Shown: positions 44,082 to 52,556 of the stretch, piece after piece
Layout: each line of letters opens with the position of its first letter
Numbering within the stretch: position 1 is the stretch's first letter
Assembly: GCA_016703525.1 (NCBI GenBank)
Contig: JADJBW010000009.1
Location: 158,554-222,553 of the forward strand
DNA from: Actinomycetota bacterium
Lineage (GTDB): Bacteria; Actinomycetota; Acidimicrobiia; Acidimicrobiales; Microtrichaceae
DNA length: 64,000 nt
Direction: 5' to 3'
Made by a program: the position numbers and the translations under genes
Notes under the pieces: generated by a model
Told to the model about the DNA's origin: nothing
The model's input: the letters and a program-made list of their open reading frames with translations, nothing else
Database searches by the model: none

Positions 44082-45581
44082 GTGGGAGACGACCTGCTCG
44101 CTCAGTCCGCCGCGGTCCTCGCACGGTTCACGCCGGTCGGCCGGGTTGTCGAGATCGCGCCCGCGGATGATCCGCTGGCCGCGGCGGTCGCGGCGGCGCT
44201 GACCGAGCGCTGGGAGCAGGTGACGTCGCAGCTCGACGGCGAACCGACCGCTTCGCTCACGTGGCGCCTCGACCGCAATGACCTGGTCACGTCGTTGTCG
44301 TACGTGGTCGATTCCCAGGGCATCGTGCAGTCGCTGATCGCCGCGACCGTGCGGGTTGGCGCCGCGGTGGTCGACGGCGCGTCAGGGCGCCTCGCCGGCC
44401 CCCAGGAGTTTCGTCGCGCCGTCGCGGCGTGCGGCTCGACGGCAGGCATCGCGGTGATCGCGATCGACGGGATCGAGCGCGAGGCGGGACCGGTGGCGGC
44501 CGCGATGCGAACCGCTCAGGTCGGCTCGGCCGTTGCCGCGTGCCTGCGCGATCGCGACCTCGCCGCCACGCTCGATCGCGGGCGGATCGGCGTGCTGTTC
44601 GCGGCTGCGCCGTCGGGATCGCATGTGCGCCAGCTCCTCGAGCGCATCCGTGCGTCGATCGCGCCCGTGCGGGTGAGCATCGGCGTCGCGCTCGGCATCG
44701 GCGAGATCGGCGGGCTGCAGTCGCTCGACGCGGCGTCGGCGGCCTCGGGTCGCGCCGCTCAGGCAGGCGGCGACACGTGGGCGATCGCGGGCGAGCCGAC
44801 CGCGGAGCGGCGCCGAGTGGGCGAACTGGCCGAGGCGATCGAGCGTGGCGAGCTCACGCTGGTGTTCCAGCCGCTGATCGATTTGGCGACGGGCCGCGTG
44901 CGCGGCGCCGAGGCGTTGGTCCGGTGGGCCCATCCCCACGACGGCGTGTTGGACCCCGCCGACTTCGTTGCGCTCGCCGAGGAGTCCGGGCTCGTGACGA
45001 AGCTCACGGCTGCGGTGTTGAAGCTGGCGATCGATCATCTGGCCGCGTGGTCGGACCTGCTGCCCGAGGACTTCCATCTGGGCGTGAACGTGTCGGCGGC
45101 CGACCTGGTGGCCGACGATCTCGTCGATCGGATCGAGTCGTGGACCGCCGAACGCGGGGTCGATCCCCGGCGACTCCGCATCGAGGTCACCGAGACCGCT
45201 GCGCTCGCCGACGTCGGCGCTGCCGCCCGCAGGTTGGAGCGAATCCGGGCGCTCGGCGCGTCGGTCGCGCTCGACGACTTCGGCACCGGCTACGCCGGGC
45301 TGTCATTGGTTGCCGAACTGCCGGTCGACGTGGTGAAGATCGACCGGTCGTTCGTCGATCGCCTCGACGACCCCCACGAGGCCGCGGTCGTGCGCCTGAT
45401 CATGCGGCTCGCGCACGAACTGGGCCTCGGGGTGACGGCGGAGGGCGTGAGCACCGACGCACAGGCGAGCGCGCTGCTCGGCCTTGGGTGCGACGTCGCG
45501 CAGGGCTACCGATGGGGGATGGCCGTGCCCGCCGATCGTTTCGCGGCGGAGTTTCTGGCCGCGCCCTCGCCCTCCGTGTGA
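44082..45581 (+). CDS. Cyclic-di-GMP phosphodiesterase (degenerate GGDEF-EAL)
   Basis: 499 residues. The region around 100-240 has the alternating fold of a GGDEF domain (VAVIAIDGIERE, RVSIGVALGIGEIGG) but lacks the GGDEF motif, so it should not make c-di-GMP. The C-terminal EAL domain is intact: RGAEALVRWAHP, GVNVSAADL, IEVTETA, LDDFGTGYAGLSLVAELPVD followed by VKIDRSFVD, TAEGV and AQGYRWG. It should degrade c-di-GMP in the cytoplasm. No transmembrane segment. It is the only second-messenger gene seen in the window. Confidence 0.92.
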   Translation: MGDDLLAQSAAVLARFTPVGRVVEIAPADDPLAAAVAAALTERWEQVTSQLDGEPTASLTWRLDRNDLVTSLSYVVDSQGIVQSLIAATVRVGAAVVDGASGRLAGPQEFRRAVAACGSTAGIAVIAIDGIEREAGPVAAAMRTAQVGSAVAACLRDRDLAATLDRGRIGVLFAAAPSGSHVRQLLERIRASIAPVRVSIGVALGIGEIGGLQSLDAASAASGRAAQAGGDTWAIAGEPTAERRRVGELAEAIERGELTLVFQPLIDLATGRVRGAEALVRWAHPHDGVLDPADFVALAEESGLVTKLTAAVLKLAIDHLAAWSDLLPEDFHLGVNVSAADLVADDLVDRIESWTAERGVDPRRLRIEVTETAALADVGAAARRLERIRALGASVALDDFGTGYAGLSLVAELPVDVVKIDRSFVDRLDDPHEAAVVRLIMRLAHELGLGVTAEGVSTDAQASALLGLGCDVAQGYRWGMAVPADRFAAEFLAAPSPSV

Positions 45582-45627
45582 ACCTCCACCCTCCGTGTGA
45601 ACCTCCACCCTCCGCGTGAACCCCCAC
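45571..45627. repeat. 19-bp tandem repeat, three copies, over the EAL stop
   Basis: CCTCCGTGTGAACCTCCAC at 45571-45589 and 45590-45608, with a third copy carrying two changes at 45609-45627. Each copy repeats the last codons and TGA stop of the EAL gene. Confidence 0.8.
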
Positions 45628-45686
45628 TCCCGAACTGGGCCGATCCTCCTACCGCGAAGGTAGGAGAATCGGCCCAGTTCGGGAGT
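45626..45686. terminator. 28-nt-arm hairpin after the EAL gene
   Basis: Arms 45626-45653 and 45659-45686 pair at 27 of 28 positions with a GCGAA loop; the arm begins ACTCCCGAACTGGGCCGAT. No T-tract follows. It lies upstream of the leuA leader's -10 box, so it would not be part of that transcript. Possibly a Rho-independent-like stop, or a palindromic repeat element. Confidence 0.6.
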
Positions 45687-45716
45687 CGGCGGGCGGTGTC
45701 GGATACACTGCTGATC

Positions 45717-45752
45717 ATGCGGACCGCTTCGTCCCTCCTCCTCCTCTTGTAG
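45717..45752 (+). CDS. leuA leader peptide MRTASSLLLLL
   Basis: Eleven codons: Met-Arg-Thr-Ala-Ser-Ser followed by five leucines (CTC CTC CTC CTC TTG) and TAG. A run of five leucine codons immediately before a stop, in front of the leucine-specific gene leuA, is the signature of ribosome-mediated attenuation. The ATG is at or within a base or two of the expected transcription start. Confidence 0.85.
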   Translation: MRTASSLLLLL

Positions 45753-45777
45753 GCGAACACCGCATCCGGTGTTCGCC

Positions 45778-45817
45778 GAAACCTCCTGCGCCTTCGGGCC
45801 AGGAGGTTTCTTCGTTC
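45778..45817 (+). terminator. leuA attenuator terminator hairpin
   Basis: 11-bp stem with an 11-nt loop, tail TTCGTTC. The 13 nt GGTTTCTTCGTTC are identical in the leuB attenuator. Confidence 0.75.
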
Positions 45818-45881
45818 TCCGGCCGTGCCCGGCCCCTCAGCGGGGCGTCGGGCAACCACCACCAGCGAAAGCGAGTTCACG

Positions 45882-47535
45882 ATGTCAGCGACAGACGACC
45901 AGCGGGTGATCATCTTCGACACCACGCTCCGCGACGGCGAGCAATCCCCCGGGATCTCGCTCGACGTGGGCGAGAAGGTCGAGATCGCCGAGCAGCTCGC
46001 GCGCCTGGGCGTCGACTACATCGAGGCGGGCTTCCCGATCGCGTCGCAGGGCGACTTCGAGGCCGTTCACGCGGTGGCCTCGGCGGTCGGCACGGCCGAC
46101 GGGCCGGTCATCTGCGGGTTGTCGCGCACGGCCCGCAAGGACATCGACCGCTGCTGGGAGGCGATCGAACCGGCGGCGAAGCGGCGCATCCACACGTTCA
46201 TCGCCACGTCCGAGACGCACATGCAGCACAAGCTGCGAATGACCAAGGAGCAGGTGCTCGCGGAGGCCTCGGCGGCCGTCGCGCACGCACGCGGGTATAC
46301 CGACGACGTCGAGTTCTCCCCCGAGGACGCCTCGCGCAGCGACTTCGACTTCATGTGCGAGGTGCTGCGGGCAGCGGTCGAGGCCGGTGCCACCACGCTG
46401 AACATCCCCGACACCGTCGGCTTCGGGATCCCCGAGGAGTATGGCCGTCGGCTCGCGATGGTGCGCGAACAGGTACCGGGCGACTACGTGATCAGCGCCC
46501 ACTGCCACGACGACCTGGGGCTCGCAGTTGCCAACTCGCTGGCGGCCCTCAGCCACGGCGCTCGGCAGGTCGAGTGTGCGATCAACGGCCTGGGCGAGCG
46601 TGCCGGCAACGCGGCGCTCGAAGAGATCGTGATGGCGCTGGCCACGCGCGCCGACTACTTCGGGAACCTGACGACCGGCATCCGCACCGCGGAACTCGCT
46701 CGGACGTCACGGATCGTGAGCCGCCTGACCGGATACGCCGTGCCGTACAACAAGGCGGTCGTCGGCCGGAACGCGTTCGCCCACGAGTCGGGCATCCACC
46801 AACACGGCGTGCTGAACGAGCGCACGACGTACGAGATCATGGACCCGGCGGCGGTTGGCCAGGGCGAGTCGAAGATCGTGCTGGGCAAGCACTCGGGCCG
46901 CCACGCGTTCGCCGACACGCTCGACAAGATGGGCATCAAGATCTCCGGTGACGCGCTCAACCAGGCGTTCCTGCGGTTCAAGGAGCTCGCGGACCGCAAG
47001 ATCCAGCTGAGCGAGGCCGACCTCGAGGCGATCGTCGCCGAGGAGCTCGGCGCGGATGACACCGACCGCTGGGAGGTCGTGGCGATCGCCGCGACGGTGG
47101 CTCCGGGCGAGCGACCGAGCGACCGTCACCCTGTCGCGGGCGGGCGAGCGGTTCGAGCAGGCGTGCGACGGCGACGGGATGATCGACGCGTGCTGTTCGG
47201 CGATCCGCAAGGTCACGGGTATGGACGGCGAACTCGACGACTACGCGGTCACCTCGGTGACCGGCGGGGTCGACGCGCTCGCGGATGTGGTGCTGAAGTT
47301 CACGTCGACCGATGGCATCACGGTCGCCGGGCGGGGCCTGTCGACCGACGTGGTCGAGGCCTCGGCGCGGGCGTTCCTGAACGCGATCAACAAGGTCGCG
47401 AAGGTCCGCATGCGCGGCGGCGACGGGCCGCGACGTGAGCCGCCCCGGCTCGCTGCGGATGGGCTGACCCGTCGCTCTCGCCGGGTGCGGTTGCGGCCGA
47501 TCGGCGGCGTCGCGGCGCTATCGTCGACCCGGTGA
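45882..47535 (+). CDS. leuA: 2-isopropylmalate synthase (frameshifted)
   Basis: About 551 residues when merged. First committed step of leucine synthesis, condensing acetyl-CoA with 2-ketoisovalerate. TIM barrel with FDTTLRDGEQSPGISLDVGE, HCHDDLGLAVANSLAALSHG (metal histidines), GLGERAGNAALEEI and NAFAHESGIHQHGVL. Near 47120 the frame is lost after ERPS; the next frame carries the C-terminal allosteric domain (ATVTLSRAGERFEQACDGDG, VTSVTGGVDALADVVLKF, NAINKVAKVR). A one-base indel is the likely cause. Start at ATG 45882, downstream of the attenuator. Overlaps the SGNH gene (GTGA). Confidence 0.95.
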
Positions 47536-48631
47536 GCGATCCAGAGGCGGACCCGTCTCGTCCGATCAGCCGTGAGCGGGCGCGGCGCCTGCGTGCACAT
47601 GCACGTCGGCGCCGCGCCGCCGCGTGGCTGGTCGCGTTCTCGGTGGTGGGCGCCGCGGTCGCGACGGTGATGGCGGCGAGCGCCGCCGAGCCCGGACGCG
47701 TGTCGGCGGCGTCGCGACGGACGGAGGACTCCCCGAGGCGGTCGACGCCGGACGGGGTGCGGGCGCTTTCGGCCGATGCGCTCGACCGGGCACCCGCGAC
47801 GACCTCGACGGTTCCGCCGCTGGCGCGCCGCCGCCCGCCGACGGCGCGACGCCGGTGGCCCCACCTGCGGTGACGGTCGATCAGCGCGTGTTCTTCGTGG
47901 GCGACAGCGTGATGGTCGCCGCCGCCCCGAAGCTGCCCGCTGCGATGGCCGGCTGGTCGGTGATCGCCGACGCCCGTGTGTCGCGGTTCCTTCCCGAAGG
48001 CATCGACGTGGTGCGTGCCCGGCGCGGCGAGATCCACGACGTCGTGGTGGTGCATCTCGGCAACAACTATGGGGGCGACGAGCGGGGCTTTCGACGCCAG
48101 GTCGACCAGATGATGGCCGAGTTGCACGGCGTGCGCCTGGTGGTGTGGGTGACCGTTGCCGAGGACCGGCCGCAGCAGCGCGAGGTCAACGACGTGCTGC
48201 GGGCGGCGGTCGCGGCCTATCCGAATGCGGCGTTGCTGGACTGGACGCCGCTCTGGGCGGCTCACCGCGACTACACCGGCGGCGACCATCTGCATCTGAG
48301 TGCCCGTGGTGCCACCGCCCTGGCCGGCCTCATGGGCTCGGGGACCGCCCTGCTCGCGTTCCAGCGGGGGCTCGCTCCCGCGCCGGGCGCGTTGCCTCCG
48401 CAGTTCACGCTCACGGGGAAGATCCCGGCGGTACCGGGTGCGGTGCCCACGCCGGTCATCCCGTCGACGACCGCCGCTCCGCCGACCACGGCCGCTCCGT
48501 CGGTGCCGTCATCGTCCGCCGCTCCCGCGACGTCGGCCCCGACGACGAGCGCGCCGCCATCGACCGCCGCGCCGACCACGACGCCGACCGCCGCGCCGAC
48601 CACGACACCCGGGGCTCCCGTCCCGGGATGA
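47532..48631 (+). CDS. Membrane-anchored SGNH hydrolase-like protein (frameshifted)
   Basis: About 366 residues when merged. Arginine-rich cytoplasmic N-terminus (SRERARRLRAHARRRR), one transmembrane helix (AWLVAFSVVGAAVATVMA), a linker where the frame is lost near 47820, then an SGNH fold: VFFVGDSVMVAAAPKL (Ser block), VVVHLGNNYGG (Gly/Asn) and GDHLHLSARG (Asp-x-x-His). It ends with a 70-residue Thr/Ala/Pro/Ser tail. The fold resembles the domain fused to the convergent acyltransferase; both probably handle acyl groups of a surface glycan. Activity uncertain. Confidence 0.8.
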
Positions 48632-48666
48632 TCCAGAGCCGGTCCGGCCCGACCCGGTCCAGGCGC

Positions 48667-48684
48667 GGCCGCACCGCTGCGGCC
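48667..48684. terminator. Hairpin between convergent SGNH and acyltransferase genes
   Basis: GGCCGCA at 48667-48673 pairs with TGCGGCC at 48678-48684 around a CCGC loop. It is placed between two gene ends; no T-tract, so weak evidence for bidirectional termination. Confidence 0.35.
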
Positions 48685-48708
48685 GGCTGCCAGGGCGGTT
48701 TGCGGTGG

Positions 48709-50469
48709 TTATGCGCTCCCGAGCGTCGCCGCGATCAGGTCGACGAGGGCTCGTTGGCCGTCGGGATCAGGGTGTGTGCCGTCCTTGCGGAACCACTCGG
48801 GATGGGCATCGGCGAGCGACGCCCAGTCGATGACCTCGAAGCCGAGTTCCTGCGACAGCGCCGCGAGCGCCTCGTTGTTGGCCGGGCCCCAGTTGCGCGC
48901 CGTGTGCACGTTGACGAACCAGATCCGGTCGGGCCCGGTCCGACCGACCATGTCGCTCACCGCCGACTCGTCGATCGGGCCGTTGGCGCCGAGCATCACC
49001 ACGATCTTCGTGGTGGGCAGCTGGTCTCGCGAGTCGAGGAACCGAACGATGTCGCGACCCTGGTTGAACTGGCGCCCCACCTTGGCGTTCACCGTGGCGG
49101 TCGGAAGCGCTCCCTTGAGGGTCGGCGAGATACCGAGCAGCACCGAATCGCCCAGGAAGTACAGGTGGTCGGACGGGGCGGCGGTCGTGGTGGTGGTGCC
49201 GGCGATCGACGTGGTTGTCGGCGCCGTCGACGTGGTCGCCGGTGCCGGCGGGGTCTCCTGCTTCGGCTCCGTCGCGGTGACGAGCCCGATCACCACCGCG
49301 ATGAGCGCCACGCTGGACGCACCAAGGGCGATGCGTTCCGGGGGCCGGAGGTCGCCTGGGGCGCGGATCTCCCGGCGGCGCCGCCCGAGCCACTCCTGGG
49401 GGACGCCGGCTCGGATGGGGCGCTCCACGAGGCGGTACGAAAGCTCGGCGAGCGGCACCGCGATAGCGAGGCGCAGCGCCAGCGTGGGGATGGGCCCCCA
49501 CGGCACGTCGATCTGCGGGCGAATCAGCGCGAACACCGGCCAGTGCCACAGGTACAGCGAGTACGAGCGGACCCCGATCGCCCGGAGCGGCGCGACCCCG
49601 AGCCATGTGCGCCACAAGGCCGCCGGATGCACAGCGGCGATGATCACGAGCACGGTGGCCACGTCCACCAGGAGCATGCCGCCGCGGTAGATGAAGGCGT
49701 CGTAGTCGTTGGCCCACAGGAACAGCGCGGCGAGTCCGAGCAGGCCGATCGCCCCGAGCGCGTCCACCTGGGGGACTCGTTCGCGTTCGAGCGGCATGAG
49801 CCACGGCCGGTAGACCGAGGCAAGCGCAACGCCGAACAGCAGACCCGAGGCGCGGGTGTCGGTGCCGAAGTACACCCGCGTGGGATCGGCGAAGGGGGTG
49901 AAGACCAGGCCCATCACCAGCAGCGACCCGAGCGCCAGACCGACGGCGAGTTTGGCCCGTTGCGCAGCGGACACGCCGGCCCGGTGCAGCGCCGCGAGCG
50001 CCAGGGGTAACAGCAGATAGAACTGCTCCTCGATCGCGAGCGACCAGAGGTGTCGCAGCAGCGGCGGTCGCCCCGCCGCCTCGAAGTACGACTCCTTGGC
50101 GATGATGAACCACCAGTTGGTCACGTAGCCGATCGCGGCGGGAACGGTGCGGGCCAGGCGATACGCCTCGTCGTGCCAGAACAGCAGCGTGACGACGGAG
50201 GTGGCGAGGACCATCGCCCATGCCGCGGGCAGGAGTCGGCGGAACCGGCGGCGCCAGAAGCTGCGCAGGTCGATCGAGTCGCTGATCCGCAGCTCCTGGT
50301 CGAGCAATGCCGTGATCAGATAGCCGCTGACGACGAAGAACACCTCGACGCCGAGGAAACCGCCGGGGATTTCCGCGAGGCCGGCGTGGTAGGCGATGAC
50401 GACCGCGACGGCAAGTGCTCGAATACCGTCGAGCGCACCTGAGTAGCCCATGGTTTTCGGCCGCCCCAC
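48709..50469 (-). CDS. OafA-type acyltransferase fused to SGNH domain
   Basis: 586 residues. Residues 8-350 form the ten-helix acyltransferase-3 domain: LDGIRALAVAVVIAYHAG with the catalytic histidine, FFVVSGYLITALLDQEL, WRRRFRRLLPAAW and LRHLWSLAIEEQFYLLLP. A Thr-rich linker (TTSTAPTTTSIAGTTTTT) leads to a C-terminal extracytoplasmic SGNH domain with YFLGDSVLLG, VVMLGANGPID and DGTHPDPDG. Expected to O-acetylate or O-acylate a cell-surface polysaccharide. GTG at 50469 follows minus-strand TAGCTT by 9 nt; ATG at 50451 is the alternative. Confidence 0.93.
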   Translation of the reverse strand: MGRPKTMGYSGALDGIRALAVAVVIAYHAGLAEIPGGFLGVEVFFVVSGYLITALLDQELRISDSIDLRSFWRRRFRRLLPAAWAMVLATSVVTLLFWHDEAYRLARTVPAAIGYVTNWWFIIAKESYFEAAGRPPLLRHLWSLAIEEQFYLLLPLALAALHRAGVSAAQRAKLAVGLALGSLLVMGLVFTPFADPTRVYFGTDTRASGLLFGVALASVYRPWLMPLERERVPQVDALGAIGLLGLAALFLWANDYDAFIYRGGMLLVDVATVLVIIAAVHPAALWRTWLGVAPLRAIGVRSYSLYLWHWPVFALIRPQIDVPWGPIPTLALRLAIAVPLAELSYRLVERPIRAGVPQEWLGRRRREIRAPGDLRPPERIALGASSVALIAVVIGLVTATEPKQETPPAPATTSTAPTTTSIAGTTTTTAAPSDHLYFLGDSVLLGISPTLKGALPTATVNAKVGRQFNQGRDIVRFLDSRDQLPTTKIVVMLGANGPIDESAVSDMVGRTGPDRIWFVNVHTARNWGPANNEALAALSQELGFEVIDWASLADAHPEWFRKDGTHPDPDGQRALVDLIAATLGSA

Positions 50470-50518
50470 GAATGCTGGAAGCTAGCAGCGTCGAGGGGCC
50501 GACGGCGGTGATGCCGGG

Positions 50519-50524
50519 TAGGGT
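50519..50524 (+). promoter_or_regulatory. -10 box, aldo/keto reductase gene
   Basis: TAGGGT lies 6 nt before the ATG at 50531; leaderless. Confidence 0.45.
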
Positions 50525-50530
50525 GCCGCG

Positions 50531-51532
50531 ATGGAGTATCGGCGTCTCGGTAGCAGCGGTTTCAAGGTCGGCGAGATCAGCTACGGCAACTGGATCACCC
50601 ACGGCGGGCAGGTCGACGACGACACGGCGACAGCGTGCGTTCACGCCGCGCTCGACGCGGGGGTGACCACGTTCGACACGGCCGACGTGTACGCCGGCGG
50701 CAGGGCCGAGGACGTGATGGGCCGTGCGCTCGCGGGTCAGCGTCGCGAGGGCTTGGAGATCTTCACCAAGGTGTATTGGCCGACCGGCCCCGGCCCCAAC
50801 GATCGCGGCCTGTCGCGCAAGCACATCATGGAGTCGATCGACGCGTCGCTGCGGCGTCTGCGCACCGACTACGTCGACCTGTATCAGGCGCACCGATGGG
50901 ACGTGGAGACGCCGATCGAGGAGACGATGGTCGCCTTCGCCGATGTGGTGCGGGCGGGCAAGGCGCACTACATCGGCGTGTCGGAATGGACGGCGGATCA
51001 GATTCGTGAGGGCGCGGCGCTGGCGGCCCAGCTCGGGGTGCCGTTCGTGAGTTCGCAGCCGCAGTATTCGATGCTGTGGCGCGTGATCGAGGCCGAGGTC
51101 GTGCCGGCGTGCGTCGAGGAGGGGCTGAGCCAGGTCGTGTGGTCGCCGCTCGCTCAGGGTGTGCTGACCGGCAAGTACCTGCCCGGCTCGCCGCCGCCCG
51201 AGGGGTCGCGTGCGACCGACGAGGCCGGCGGTGGTGGCAACTTCGTGAAGCGGTGGCTGCGCGACCCGGTGCTCGAAGCGGTGCAGCGACTCAAGCCGAT
51301 CGCGGCTGAGGCGGGCCTGACGATGGCGCAGTTCGGCATCGCCTGGGTGTTGTCGAACGACAACGTCGCGTCGGCGATCATCGGTGCGTCACGCCCCGAG
51401 CAGATCGAGGAGAACCTCGGTGCGGTGGGCAAGCGGCTCGACGCCGACACGCTCACCGCGGTCGACGCGGCCCTCGGCGACCTCGTCTCGCGCGACCCGG
51501 CGCTCACCGAAAGCCCCAACCCCCGCGCATAG
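50531..51532 (+). CDS. Aldo/keto reductase (KCNAB/YghZ-like)
   Basis: 333-residue NADPH-dependent (beta/alpha)8 barrel reductase. The catalytic tetrad is visible: FDTADVYAGG (Asp and Tyr), FTKVYWP (Lys) and DLYQAHRWD (His). The extended C-terminus (GIAWVLSNDNVASAIIGASRPEQIEENLGA) is the cofactor-binding region of the potassium-channel beta-like AKR subgroup. Substrate unknown; probably a detoxifying or general carbonyl reductase. Stands alone between divergent or convergent neighbours. Confidence 0.93.
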   Translation: MEYRRLGSSGFKVGEISYGNWITHGGQVDDDTATACVHAALDAGVTTFDTADVYAGGRAEDVMGRALAGQRREGLEIFTKVYWPTGPGPNDRGLSRKHIMESIDASLRRLRTDYVDLYQAHRWDVETPIEETMVAFADVVRAGKAHYIGVSEWTADQIREGAALAAQLGVPFVSSQPQYSMLWRVIEAEVVPACVEEGLSQVVWSPLAQGVLTGKYLPGSPPPEGSRATDEAGGGGNFVKRWLRDPVLEAVQRLKPIAAEAGLTMAQFGIAWVLSNDNVASAIIGASRPEQIEENLGAVGKRLDADTLTAVDAALGDLVSRDPALTESPNPRA

Positions 51533-51552
51533 CGGCCGGGGGTGTTCCGGCC

Positions 51553-51906
51553 TCAGGGCTTGGCCGACCCCCGTTGGACGGTGACGACCGCGCCCAGCGG
51601 GATCGACTCGTACACGTGCGGGAACCGGGCGTCCGCATCCGCAGTGGTGTTCGGGCTGCCGTCGGGATGTGCGGGGGCTTCCCAGCGCACGTCGAGGCCC
51701 GCTGGGTCGACAGCCGCGATCGTCAGGTCGTCGGCATCGATGTCGGCGTAGAACCGGCCGATCACGCCGGGAAGCTGTGCCGCGGTGGAGCAGTGGACGA
51801 AGCCCTCGACGGCGAGCGACGGCGGCCGGATCGCTCCGGCGGCCTGCGCCTCCGCCCACTCGGCGGGGCGCAGGATGTGCCGGATCAAGCCGTCGTCGGC
51901 AGCCAT
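51553..51906 (-). CDS. DUF952-domain protein
   Basis: 117 residues of DUF952: RHILRPAEWAEAQAAGAIRPP, EGFVHCSTAAQLPGVIGRFY, VRWEAPAHPDGSP and RFPHVYESIPLGAVVTV. This family, distantly related to glutathione-S-transferase-like or ADP-ribosyl-transfer folds, has no proven function. Its ATG at 51906 lies inside the end of leuD (22-bp overlap), so it is the last gene of leuC-leuD-DUF952. Confidence 0.88.
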   Translation of the reverse strand: MAADDGLIRHILRPAEWAEAQAAGAIRPPSLAVEGFVHCSTAAQLPGVIGRFYADIDADDLTIAAVDPAGLDVRWEAPAHPDGSPNTTADADARFPHVYESIPLGAVVTVQRGSAKP

Positions 51907-52478
51907 GCGGGGCGGGAGGTCTCGTAGCCGGCGATGTCGTCGGCGTGCGTGAGGGTCACGCCGATGTCGTCGAGGCCGTTGAGCAGCCGGTGGCGGATCG
52001 AGTCGCTGAGCGGGAACTCGGCGGTGATGCCGAGCGCGGGCACCTCGAGGGTGCGCCGGTCGATGTCGACGGTGAGCTCCAGCGTCGGATCGGCTTCGAT
52101 CTCGCGCAGCAGGCGCTCGCCGAGTTCGGCGTCGACGACCACCGGGACGAGACCGCAGTTGGTGGCGTTGTTCACGAAGATGGGGCCGAAGCGGGGCGAG
52201 ACCACGGCCCGGAACCCGTACTGCTGGATGGCCCACACGGCGTGCTCGCGGCTCGATCCGGTGCCGAAGTTGGGGCCGGCGACGAGAATCGTCGCGCCCG
52301 CGTGCTCCTCGCGGTTGAGCACGAAGTCGGGTTCGTCGCGCCACTCCGAGAAGAGGCCCTTCTCGAAGCCGGTGCGCTCGACGCGCTTGAGCCAGTCGCT
52401 CGGGATGATCTGGTCGGTGTCGACATCGGATCGGTCGAGCGGGACCGCGGTGCCGGAGATGATGCGTACTGCGTCCAT
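51885..52478 (-). CDS. leuD: 3-isopropylmalate dehydratase small subunit
   Basis: 197-residue swivelling subunit that combines with LeuC to isomerise isopropylmalate; also used for citramalate-derived intermediates. SDVDTDQIIPSDWLKRV and VAGPNFGTGSSREHAVWAI are the diagnostic substrate-binding loops. AAGGAC before the ATG is a modest ribosome-binding site. About 78 bp separate it from leuC, holding short GATCGTCGGT repeats. Confidence 0.96.
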   Translation of the reverse strand: MDAVRIISGTAVPLDRSDVDTDQIIPSDWLKRVERTGFEKGLFSEWRDEPDFVLNREEHAGATILVAGPNFGTGSSREHAVWAIQQYGFRAVVSPRFGPIFVNNATNCGLVPVVVDAELGERLLREIEADPTLELTVDIDRRTLEVPALGITAEFPLSDSIRHRLLNGLDDIGVTLTHADDIAGYETSRPAWLPTTA

Positions 52479-52556
52479 GTCGGTGTCCTTGGTGGAGATC
52501 GTCGGTGATCGTCGGTGATCGTTGGTGGGTTGGCCGTGGGTCGGCCCTGGCCGCAG

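Larger units (their letters stand above)
45704..45817 (+). promoter_or_regulatory. leuA attenuator (leaderless leader peptide plus two hairpins)
   Basis: TACACT (45704-45709) lies 7 nt before the leader ATG at 45717. The leader stop TAG is followed immediately by a perfect 10-bp hairpin GCGAACACCG/CGGTGTTCGC (45753-45776), then by an 11-bp terminator stem GAAACCTCCTG/CAGGAGGTTTC (45778-45788, 45800-45810) and a T-rich TTCGTTC tail. leuA starts at 45882, after 165 nt of leader RNA. Tandem leucine codons match the enzyme's end product. Confidence 0.85.

Noticed and set aside
45753..45810. T-box riboswitch upstream of leuA
   Set aside because: No T-box consensus (UGGN'ACC-type) or specifier stem was found; a leader peptide with five Leu codons explains the hairpins better.
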